From contig CAJXOV010000153.1 in assembly GCA_913057815.1 (NCBI GenBank), positions 1 through 6,087 of the forward strand: 6,087 nt of DNA, read 5' to 3'. Every line of letters starts with the position of its first letter. Positions within the stretch are counted from its first letter, which is position 1. This document shows positions 1 to 6,039 of the stretch, one piece after another. The position numbers and the translations under genes are program-made. Below the pieces are notes generated by a model. The model was not told the origin of the DNA and ran no database searches. It was given only the letters and a program-made list of their open reading frames with translations. This DNA comes from an uncultured Flavobacteriales bacterium. Lineage in GTDB: Bacteria; Bacteroidota; Bacteroidia; Flavobacteriales_D; Sanyastnellaceae.

Positions 1-173
1 TCACTATATCTTGTGTCTATTTGAGGTTTGAAAATCTCAACTTTTTGACGAGCTATTTGAGCACGCTTAAGTCTACGAATCAACTCTTCAGTTTTTCCTG
101 AAAACATTGACCCACAGATGACTTCAATCCATCCTTTGCGCTGCTGCTTGCTATTTTTATTCTCTAAGAACAT
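1..173 (-). CDS. tdk: Thymidine kinase, N-terminal part (cut by window edge)
   Basis: This is the first 57 codons of a thymidine kinase, which phosphorylates thymidine to dTMP with ATP in the pyrimidine salvage pathway in the cytoplasm. The minus-strand reading starts with ATG at 173-171 and stays open to base 1. Residues 14-19 read GWIEVIC and lead straight into the Walker A P-loop GSMFSGKT (about residues 21-28). [10 protein letters not shown] and [13 protein letters not shown] follow, the hallmark N-terminal pattern of type II (TK1-like) thymidine kinases. The extra 13 or so polar residues before GWIEV are typical of Bacteroidota versions. The lid, the catalytic Glu and the zinc-binding cysteines would lie beyond the window. 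It is transcribed divergently from the lipoprotein gene at 255. Identification is by recognised motif; the family is very conserved, so confidence is high. Confidence 0.95.
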   Translation of the reverse strand, partial: MFLENKNSKQQRKGWIEVICGSMFSGKTEELIRRLKRAQIARQKVEIFKPQIDTRYS

Positions 174-184
174 TTATTGGTGGA

Positions 185-192
185 CAAAGATA
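185..192 (-). promoter_or_regulatory. Candidate -7 element for tdk
   Basis: On the minus strand these bases read TATCTTTG, an exact match to the Bacteroidota -7 consensus TAnnTTTG. It would put the transcription start only about 5-8 nt before the tdk ATG. No TTG is seen at the usual -33 distance. The neighbouring TATACTTG (202-195 on the minus strand) is a one-mismatch alternative with a more normal leader length. Confidence 0.3.
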
Positions 193-194
193 AC

Positions 195-226
195 CAAGTA
201 TAGCGGAGTTTTATTCGTTATACTTG
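195..226. repeat. Inverted repeat / possible divergent promoter pair or hairpin
   Basis: The arms CAAGTATA (195-202) and TATACTTG (219-226) are perfect inverted copies separated by 16 nt. Inner bases also pair (204/217, 205/216, 207/214, with G-T at 203/218 and 206/215). As RNA the element could therefore fold into a stem of about 13 bp with a 6-nt loop (208-213). It lies between the divergent tdk and lipoprotein starts. Each arm reads TATACTTG in the outward direction, one mismatch from TAnnTTTG. The arms would thus fit as -7 boxes about 15-22 nt upstream of each leader. No T-tract follows on the plus strand, so an intrinsic terminator is unlikely. The symmetry is seen directly; the promoter or operator role is inferred. 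Confidence 0.55.
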
Positions 227-254
227 TAATCTGCATTTGGAAAAAATTATTAAA

Positions 255-656
255 ATGAAGTATTTATTGGGCGTGGTACTCATGCTGGTTTTGATTGGTT
301 GTGATAAAAGTGAAGGAGAGGGTGGAAATTCTTCGATCTCGGGTAAAGTGAATATAGTTCAGTACAACAGCACGTTTACTTTGGAAGACTATTCTTCTGA
401 GGCTGCTGACTACGATGTGTTTATAGTTTACGGTGATGAGGTTGGATATAGTGATAAAACGGAAACTGATTACCAAGGAGAGTATTCTTTTAACTTCCTT
501 AGGGAAGGGGATTATATTATTTACGCATACTCTAAAGTAAACTCTACCGAAGCCATTAATGGAGATGCACCGGATGAGGAAGCTTTAACTCAGGAAATAA
601 GCCTCGGAAAGAAAGAAGATTTGAGGGCAGAAGATATCACCGTGCTAAATAACTAG
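255..656 (+). CDS. Small lipoprotein with a carboxypeptidase-regulatory/Cna-B-like beta domain
   Basis: Encodes a 133-residue predicted lipoprotein of unknown function. I chose ATG 255 rather than the in-frame TTG at 237 because it gives a compact signal peptide: MKYLL, a hydrophobic core and an ideal lipobox LIGC with Cys at residue 16. The residues after Cys (DKSEGEGG) are acidic with an early Lys, resembling the surface-export signals described for Bacteroidota lipoproteins, so exposure on the outer surface is plausible. The mature part starts with ISGKV. It then shows VFIVYG, TDYQGEYSFNFLREGDY and IIYAYSK, the pattern of small transthyretin-like beta-sandwich domains (carboxypeptidase-regulatory or Cna-B type). 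The tail is acidic. No catalytic motif is visible. Only 4 nt separate its stop from the next gene, so the two are probably cotranscribed. Lipoprotein status is solid; the domain call is by pattern only. Confidence 0.85.
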   Translation: MKYLLGVVLMLVLIGCDKSEGEGGNSSISGKVNIVQYNSTFTLEDYSSEAADYDVFIVYGDEVGYSDKTETDYQGEYSFNFLREGDYIIYAYSKVNSTEAINGDAPDEEALTQEISLGKKEDLRAEDITVLNN

Positions 657-660
657 AAAT

Positions 661-1323
661 TTGAAAAAATTATTTTTCCTTTTTCTACTGTTTTGCTCAA
701 TTCAGGCTTCTTCTCAAACAGAGGATGCCGGGGCCTGGATGTACTTTGTTCTGGAGAAAGATCTGCCTGATAAATTCACAACAGGAATTGAGCTGGATGT
801 TCGGCTTAATGAGAACCTCTCGGAAGCTAGAAGTATTTTCTCAGAAGTTTACTTGTCAAAAGAATGGAGTGATGCGTTTTCTAGCACCCTTACTTATAGA
901 GCCTTAGCCAGAAGAAATTTAGAGAATAATTATAATGACAGAGACAGGTTATCTCTCGATTTAAAATACAAACTCAAAGTTGGCGAGGTTAGCATGCAGT
1001 ACAGATTTAGGGTTCAAAGACGACTAGGGTTACTCGGAAGTGAGGGTGCCTTAAATTCTAACTTTGGATATAGGCACAAGGTAAAAGCCACTTATGACTT
1101 AAATAAAAAATGGGAAGTTTCACTAGCAGGAGAGAGTTTTTACGCTGCGCAAAACACAAGCAATCTTTTACAAACAGATATTCGAGTTAAAGCTTCATTA
1201 GAGTACAAAGTAAAAAAGAGGAATTATCTTTCTTTTGGTTATCTCGTCCAACGGGAATACAACACCGTAAATCCGCTCACGATGTATAACGCAGTTGTTG
1301 GTTATAAGCTCATGATAAAATAA
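661..1323 (+). CDS. DUF2490 family outer-membrane beta protein
   Basis: Encodes a 220-residue exported protein resembling the DUF2490 family (small predicted outer-membrane beta-barrels, function unknown). The start must be TTG 661. It begins a textbook signal peptide, MKKLFFLFLLFCSIQASSQ, with cleavage near residue 18 before Gln or Thr. The next in-frame ATG (residue 27) would destroy it. The mature protein opens with the family-like DAGAWMYFVLEKDLPDKF. Alternating strand patterns follow: FTTGIELDVRLNENLS, ARSIFSEVYLSKEW, TLTYRALARR, RLSLDLKYKLKV, VSMQYRFRVQRR, WEVSLAGESFY, VKASLEYKV and YLSFGYLVQREY. These suit amphipathic barrel strands. It ends in MIK rather than the aromatic residue usual at barrel C-termini. 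It probably forms an operon with the preceding lipoprotein gene, which could be a partner at the outer membrane; that is inference. Substrate is unknown. Confidence 0.85.
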   Translation: MKKLFFLFLLFCSIQASSQTEDAGAWMYFVLEKDLPDKFTTGIELDVRLNENLSEARSIFSEVYLSKEWSDAFSSTLTYRALARRNLENNYNDRDRLSLDLKYKLKVGEVSMQYRFRVQRRLGLLGSEGALNSNFGYRHKVKATYDLNKKWEVSLAGESFYAAQNTSNLLQTDIRVKASLEYKVKKRNYLSFGYLVQREYNTVNPLTMYNAVVGYKLMIK

Positions 1324-1397
1324 CCACCGTCTTATCCTATGATTCTAGTGGATCTAAATACAAGTTTTACGTAATAATGACGTTGTTATTCCTATAG

Positions 1398-1438
1398 AAT
1401 CGATATTTGGGATTGTTTTTGGTTAACGGTCATCGATT
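1398..1438. repeat. Inverted repeat upstream of the large envelope gene
   Basis: AATCGAT at 1398-1404 and ATCGATT at 1432-1438 are perfect 7-bp inverted copies with a 27-nt spacer. Because ATCGAT is itself a palindrome, the core also counts as a direct repeat. The pair lies 14-50 nt before the probable start of the large gene and brackets a TTG and a poor -7 match (TAAAATTC, 1438-1445). An operator is possible, but such a repeat can also arise by chance. Confidence 0.3.
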
Positions 1439-1487
1439 AAAATTCTAGTTCATTAATACCAAACATCTATATAGCTTATTAACACTG

Positions 1488-4400
1488 GTGTTTTCAGCAC
1501 TTTTATGTCCCTATTCATATGGTCAAGATTTTTCTAGTCTTTCTAATGATAGAGAAAAGTGGTTGATTGTATCTGGTGATACTACCAGAATAGATTCTTT
1601 AAGCCTAGTACCACGAACTTTTGAGGTTCTTTCTGATTCGTTAGGTGTTTTATCAGGCTTTGAAATTGATGAAATGTCAGCTTTACTCATTTGGCCTGAG
1701 CCAAGAAACGCAGATTCGCTGTTAGTTAGCTACCGAGTATTTCCTTATTTATTCAATACGACATACCGTCATAAAGACAGAACCCTAATTAGAAAAGGAG
1801 AAGACAATTCTAACTTTGATCCGGGATACGCATATACCCCTTCCATTCTTCCTGAAGGGTATAATTCTGCAGGAAGTATAAATAAGAACGGTTATGTGAG
1901 CCGAGGAATTAATGTAGGAAACAATCAGGATTTAAGTGTTAACTCCGATTTAAATCTTCAATTAACAGGATACTTAACCGATGATTTACAGTTGTTAGCT
2001 TCTATTAGTGATGCTAACATCCCCATCCAACCAGGAGGAAATTCTCAAACTTTACAGGATTTTGATCAAGTATACATTAACGTCTTTAATGATAGATTCT
2101 CACTGACAGGAGGTGATTATGTTTTGCGAAGCAGACCCTCTAATTACCTCACTTTTTTTAAACGAGCACAAGGGGCTAATGTGACATTTGATTTTGGAAA
2201 GAAAAATGAAGTTAAACATAAAATAATGGCCAGTGCAGCGGTGAGTAAAGGGAAATATGCCCGTAATATATTCACTGCCATCGAGGGTAATCAGGGACCA
2301 TACAGACTAACGGGAGCGGAGGGAGAGGCATTTGTAATAGTATTAGCAGGAACAGAAAGAGTGTTTATCGATGGAAAGTTGATGAAAAGAGGTGAGGAGT
2401 TTGATTATGTTATTGACTATAATTCGGCAGAATTAACTTTTACCCCCAATCAGCCGATAACTAAGGACAAAAGGATTCAAGTAGAATTTCAGTATTCAGA
2501 TAAGAATTACGCACGATCTATTTTTCAGTTTTCAGATCACATGGAAAATGATCGATTTAAGGCATACATCTCGGCATATGCAGAACAAGATTCTAAAAAT
2601 CAAAGTCTACAGCAAGTTTTGGATGAAAGCGATAGGGGGTTGCTTTCGTCAGTTGGAGATGACCTTTTCTCCGCCACTATTTCGGCTATAGATTCTACTG
2701 GATTTACACCTGAAGGAGTGCATTATTTGCTAAAAGATAGTTTAGGTTACGATAGTGTATTTGTATCAAGCTCAGATGAAAATTTGGCAATCTATTCATT
2801 AGGGTTTAGTCAAGTAGGCCAAGGAAACGGTGATTATATTCAGAATGGTTTTTCTGCAAATGGAAGAATTTATGAATGGGTAGCACCTGATACAGTGGCA
2901 GGGGTATTAATTCGAAATGGAGAGTTCGCTCCTTTTATACTCTTAGTCTCACCTAAGAAACAGCAAGTAGTGGCGGCAGGTATAGATACCAAGCTCACTA
3001 AAAGTATGGTACTATCCGCAGAAGGATCCATCACCAATAATGACCTAAATACATTTTCCAGTTTGGATTCAGAAGATAATCTGGGATATTCTGCTCGGCT
3101 TGGCTTAGAGGTTAAACGTGATTCTGTAGTTTTCAAATCATGGGGAATAGAGAGTAAAGCCGAAGGGGAATGGCTGTCAGAAAACTTTAGAACTATTGAG
3201 AGGTTTAGGACAGTAGAATTTATTAGAGACTGGAATTTACTGGGGAATGCTTTATTAGGAGAGCAATTGTCGTCAAAAGCGAAACTAGGAATCAAGCATA
3301 AGAAAAAAGGATCCATAGGTGTTTTAAATGAAAACTTAGCCATTGGAAATGCATATGAAGGGAACAGGGTTGGGTTTAATTCTGATCTAAAATTAGGAAG
3401 GGTTAAATGGAAAAGCACGGCTTCCATGTTAAGCACTTCAGGCGAACTAGTCTCCGATTTTTATAGGCATAAGAATGATTTGAGTTATGCTTTTAAACCG
3501 TTTAAATTAGGCTATCAAGATGAGCTAGAAATAAACATCAGGGAGGACACCGTAAAAACGGGGTATCAGTTTTTTGATTATCAGTTTTACATAGCCAACC
3601 CAGATTCTAGTAAGAACAAGAGCCGTTTATTTTTCAGACAAAGGACGGATGATTTTTGGCTTAACAATGAGTTTGAAAGAACCGCATTGGCTACTCAGAT
3701 TGGTGGAAGTTATGAATGGCTTTCCTCTAAAAACCAATCGACTAAACTGAATGTAAGTCAAAGAATACTGGAAATTAAAAATGACTCTCTAATTCTTCAG
3801 AAACCTGAAAACAATGTGTTAGGGAGAGTTGAGTACCGCTTAAAAGCATTTAAAAACGCTTTTAACACTGATTTCTTCTATCAAGTGGGCTCTGGCTTAG
3901 AGCAGCGTAGGGAGTATGTTTATTTGGAAGTAGCTGCTGGACAAGGAACTTATGTTTGGAATGATTACAATGGAGATGAGGTCAGAGATTTAAACGAATT
4001 TGAAATAGCTGCATTTGGGTATGAGGCTAATTTCATTAGGACATTTATTCCTTCTAATGAGTATCAACGGGTGTTTACAAATGGATTTAATTTCAACCTA
4101 GGGTTAAACCCCACTAGAGTTTGGAAACAGAAAAAGGGCGTGAGAAAATACCTGAATAAGTTTAGTCACCAATTCTCTTTTAGTGCCGACAGAAAAACAA
4201 CTGCTACCGATGATGCAGAACGGTACAATCCCTTTTTGACAAGCATTGATGAAACGAATTTGCAGGCCTTAAATAGTACTGTTAGAAACACTCTTTTCTT
4301 TAACAAATTCAGCACTAAATTCGGAGCGGACTTTACTATTCAGTCTAACGGAAATAAGATTTTACTTTCTAATGGTTTAGAGAGCAGAAATGTGGCGTTG

Positions 4401-4916
4401 CAACGCGTAAACCTAAGATGGAATTACTCTAAATCGATCATATTAAAAGTGGTGCTAACTGATGAGATTAGAAGCTCATCTGCTACCAATGTTTCAGGCA
4501 GAAACTTCAATATAAACGCTCAGAAACTTAGTCCAGAATTAACTTGGCAGCCTAATAACAAATGGAAGTTAAGTGCCATAGGAGATTATACTGATAAGTT
4601 CAATAGACAAGAAGGATCTGAAGATGCTGCAGAATTATTGACTTTAGGGGTAAAAGGAAGGTTTAGCGAGCCTGGAAAAGGAACATTAGAGATTCAGGCC
4701 AATACGATTAACGTAGGGTATACGGGAGAGGTGAATTCGGCTATAGCCTTTGAAATGTTAGAAGGATTAAATCCGGGAACAAACTATACATGGAGCGCTT
4801 TAGTCCAGCAAAATTTAAACAAAAACATCCAACTTTCTGTGAGCTATTTTGGAAGAAAATCTGAGGACAATCCATTTATTCATAGTGGAACCGTGCAGGT
4901 GAGGGCGTTGTTTTAA
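1488..4916 (+). CDS. Very large exported beta-rich (outer-membrane) protein, unknown function
   Basis: Encodes 1142 residues from GTG 1488, the nearest conventional start. The real start is probably ATT 1452, because the 12 codons upstream complete a signal peptide: Lys-His, then LYSLLTLVFSALLC, then cleavage near YGQ|D. Counting from the GTG, residues 135-200 (GYVSRGINVGNNQDLSVNSDL to QDFDQVYINVF) and 290-343 (ERVFIDGKLMKRGEEFDYVID, ELTFTPNQPITKDKRIQVEF, YSDKNYARS) read as compact conserved modules. The latter looks like a small beta domain of a type I recall from large Bacteroidota surface proteins. The remainder is dominated by alternating hydrophobic/polar strands, as in outer-membrane barrels. 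Residues 818-840 carry GQGTYVWNDYNGDEVRDLNE; DYNGDEVRDLNE (826-837) fits a calcium-binding EF-hand-like loop with D1, N3, D5, D9 and E12. The final residues TVQVRALF end in Phe, as outer-membrane barrels do. No enzyme motif, TonB plug or C-terminal sorting domain is seen. The gene sits alone after a gap and probably has its own promoter. Outer-membrane location is inferred; function is unknown. Confidence 0.85.
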   Translation: MFSALLCPYSYGQDFSSLSNDREKWLIVSGDTTRIDSLSLVPRTFEVLSDSLGVLSGFEIDEMSALLIWPEPRNADSLLVSYRVFPYLFNTTYRHKDRTLIRKGEDNSNFDPGYAYTPSILPEGYNSAGSINKNGYVSRGINVGNNQDLSVNSDLNLQLTGYLTDDLQLLASISDANIPIQPGGNSQTLQDFDQVYINVFNDRFSLTGGDYVLRSRPSNYLTFFKRAQGANVTFDFGKKNEVKHKIMASAAVSKGKYARNIFTAIEGNQGPYRLTGAEGEAFVIVLAGTERVFIDGKLMKRGEEFDYVIDYNSAELTFTPNQPITKDKRIQVEFQYSDKNYARSIFQFSDHMENDRFKAYISAYAEQDSKNQSLQQVLDESDRGLLSSVGDDLFSATISAIDSTGFTPEGVHYLLKDSLGYDSVFVSSSDENLAIYSLGFSQVGQGNGDYIQNGFSANGRIYEWVAPDTVAGVLIRNGEFAPFILLVSPKKQQVVAAGIDTKLTKSMVLSAEGSITNNDLNTFSSLDSEDNLGYSARLGLEVKRDSVVFKSWGIESKAEGEWLSENFRTIERFRTVEFIRDWNLLGNALLGEQLSSKAKLGIKHKKKGSIGVLNENLAIGNAYEGNRVGFNSDLKLGRVKWKSTASMLSTSGELVSDFYRHKNDLSYAFKPFKLGYQDELEINIREDTVKTGYQFFDYQFYIANPDSSKNKSRLFFRQRTDDFWLNNEFERTALATQIGGSYEWLSSKNQSTKLNVSQRILEIKNDSLILQKPENNVLGRVEYRLKAFKNAFNTDFFYQVGSGLEQRREYVYLEVAAGQGTYVWNDYNGDEVRDLNEFEIAAFGYEANFIRTFIPSNEYQRVFTNGFNFNLGLNPTRVWKQKKGVRKYLNKFSHQFSFSADRKTTATDDAERYNPFLTSIDETNLQALNSTVRNTLFFNKFSTKFGADFTIQSNGNKILLSNGLESRNVALQRVNLRWNYSKSIILKVVLTDEIRSSSATNVSGRNFNINAQKLSPELTWQPNNKWKLSAIGDYTDKFNRQEGSEDAAELLTLGVKGRFSEPGKGTLEIQANTINVGYTGEVNSAIAFEMLEGLNPGTNYTWSALVQQNLNKNIQLSVSYFGRKSEDNPFIHSGTVQVRALF

Positions 4917-5014
4917 ACTTAAAAGGATTTAGAATGAGTCATTTCCCACTCTCCGTGCGATTTTTGCATCGAACACATTGAAAAACAGGAATCACATGAA
5001 TAACTAATGTTATA

Positions 5015-5496
5015 TCAAATAGAGCAAATCGATTGGCTTTGATTAAAAAGGGGAACATTAAAACTAACCTTGTGCCAAGAATCTAATGCGTCCTCTTGAT
5101 TAGCTTTACTAAAATCCAAACCTAACGAGTCAAAGTTTAAACAGATTAATTTGGAGTCATTAATTTGTGTTTGAAATTCAGCAATGCAATTATCGTCAAA
5201 ACCTAAATCATACTTATCTCTCATTCTATCGAAGTCAGGGGCATATACAAATTGTGCACCAGGTGGAAGTAAGGGAATTGGATCAATTTCTGGCCTGGGG
5301 CATATTCAATCAAATAATCAGTTATAAATTCAGGCTGAGTAATATCTAAACTATCAATCTTTATGACTGATTTAATTACCTCATGTGTACATGTTAAGTT
5401 TTCATTTTGATCATAAAAACCATTAGAATTTTCCGAATTAATATTAGGTCCGCAACCCACTCCAAGGTAAATAATAATAAGATAAATGAATTTCAT
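5015..5496 (-). pseudogene. Small lipoprotein gene split by a one-base frameshift
   Basis: Two overlapping minus-strand reading frames (5496-5221 and 5224-5015) are best read as one gene of about 160 codons missing a single base. The first starts with ATG 5496-5494 and a lipoprotein-like leader, MKFIYLIIIYLGVGC, with Cys at residue 15; the -3 Gly is not the ideal lipobox Leu. It reads sensibly to EFITDYLIEYAPG. From there the other frame gives PEIDPIPLLPPGAQF, VYAPDFDRM and on into RDKYDLGFDDNC, running to the TGA at 5017-5015. The receiving frame has a TGA at 5308-5306, so the shift lies 3' of that, most simply at the C run complementary to 5297-5300. The gene may be a true pseudogene, or intact with a sequencing or assembly error. 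The protein has several Cys (mature N-terminus, C-terminal half) and many acidic residues. I do not recognise the family. It is convergent with the large gene, 98 nt apart. Confidence 0.7.
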
Positions 5497-5629
5497 TCAA
5501 AATGAAAAGGCCTGTTATTTTACTTGTCGTTAAAAATCCAACAAAAGTTAGCTGTAGAATGAGGTGCTGTATGTGTGTGTATCGTTCTCATGGTGTGTCT
5601 GTTTTTAAGGATTATATCTACAAGTTACG

Positions 5630-5643
5630 CAGGAAGCTTCCTG
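5630..5643. repeat. 14-bp perfect palindrome
   Basis: CAGGAAGCTTCCTG is self-complementary with no spacer and the symmetry does not extend outward. It could be a dimeric regulator site, but a palindrome of this size is not rare by chance in 6 kb. Confidence 0.3.
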
Positions 5644-5785
5644 TATGTTAGAGTTAATCAAGCACAGGGGCAGTTGATAAAATAAACGGTCTTAAATCAC
5701 AAGTCAACGGGAGAATCCGTTTTGCTTTATTTAACAGATGTCAAATACTTCACAATTATTCAGTCGATTATGAGTGAAGTTAAAG

Positions 5786-5793
5786 TAGATTTG
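5786..5793 (+). promoter_or_regulatory. -7 promoter element for the coiled-coil gene
   Basis: TAGATTTG followed by C is an exact match to the Bacteroidota -7 consensus TAnnTTTG. It lies 23 nt before the ATG at 5817, giving a leader of roughly 17 nt. No clear TTG is present at the -33 distance, so the call rests on the -7 box and its position. Confidence 0.45.
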
Positions 5794-5816
5794 CTACGCT
5801 ATAATGCTAGTGAAAT

Positions 5817-6039
5817 ATGACGAAAGCAGAAATTTTAGACGCATGCAAGAAAGAAGTAAACGGTAGAATTGCCCATACTCAAACGGCTATTGATTCAGCT
5901 AGAGAAAGCGCTAACTCTGAACAAAAGTCTACTGCAGGAGACAAGCATGATACTGCCAGAGCTCAAGCACAGTTTGAACAAGAAAAACTATCTACTCAGC
6001 TTTCTGAACAACTAAAACTAAGAGAAATCTTGTCTAAGA
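5817..6039 (+). CDS. GreA-like coiled-coil protein of a Bacteroidota family, N-terminal part
   Basis: The first 74 codons of a small protein; the gene is cut because adapter sequence begins at 6040. ATG 5817 is fixed by an in-frame TGA just upstream (5811-5813). The sequence is almost wholly helical. Residues 3-36 form a first helix, and KSTAGDKHDTARAQAQFEQE (37-56) is the signature of a Bacteroidota family of about 150 residues. From memory, databases label that family either '3-oxoacyl-ACP synthase', which the sequence does not support, or GreA/GreB-like. The second helix runs through LSTQLSEQLKLREILSK. The layout resembles the GreA N-terminal coiled coil. Asp 42 and Asp 45 sit at the turn with the same spacing as the acidic tip pair of GreA (D41, E44), so a role at RNA polymerase is conceivable but inferred. 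The C-terminal half, which would decide this, is absent. Residues read after Lys 74 (TVSYTHLRAHE...) are adapter translation and should be discarded. Confidence 0.75.

Larger units (their letters stand above)
5497..5816. other. Gene-poor intergenic region
   Basis: About 320 nt separate the divergent starts of the lipoprotein (minus) and the coiled-coil gene (plus). I see no convincing gene. It contains a TG-rich run (about 5568-5580), a 14-bp perfect palindrome (5630-5643), a small AACGG/CCGTT hairpin (5706-5710/5717-5721) followed by T-rich sequence, and near its right end a good -7 element. A 49-codon plus-strand frame (5502-5651) is most likely chance. The region may simply hold two divergent promoters and leaders, or a decayed gene. 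Confidence 0.5.

Noticed and set aside
237..254. TTG at 237 as the start of the first lipoprotein
   Set aside because: It adds six residues (MEKIIK) ahead of an already ideal lipoprotein signal peptide starting at ATG 255. It also leaves almost no leader after the candidate -7 box at 219-226.
2870..3436. 188-codon open frame on the minus strand inside the large gene
   Set aside because: It lies wholly opposite a well-supported coding frame, has a Ser/Pro/Phe-rich composition typical of antisense shadows, and shows no domain. The frames at 264-476 (minus), 725-907 (plus) and 5167-5349 (plus) were rejected for the same reason.
4955..4976. Hairpin GTGCGAT/ATCG-AA-CAC between the convergent genes as a terminator
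   Set aside because: The stem is only 4 + 3 bp with a bulge and has no T-tract on either side. No convincing terminator is visible for the large gene.
5292..5305. Programmed -1 ribosomal frameshift in the split lipoprotein
   Set aside because: No X-XXY-YYZ slippery heptamer is present in the zero frame and no clear downstream structure is seen, so a lost base is the simpler explanation.
5502..5651. 49-codon plus-strand frame starting MKRPVILLVVKNP with several Cys
   Set aside because: The first residues look protein-like, but the rest is a low-complexity Cys/Arg-rich stretch from TG-rich DNA. It is short enough to be open by chance and matches no family I know.
5706..5721. AACGG/CCGTT hairpin followed by T-rich sequence as a terminator
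   Set aside because: The stem is only 5 bp, no plus-strand gene lies just upstream to be terminated, and T residues are common in this AT-rich DNA.
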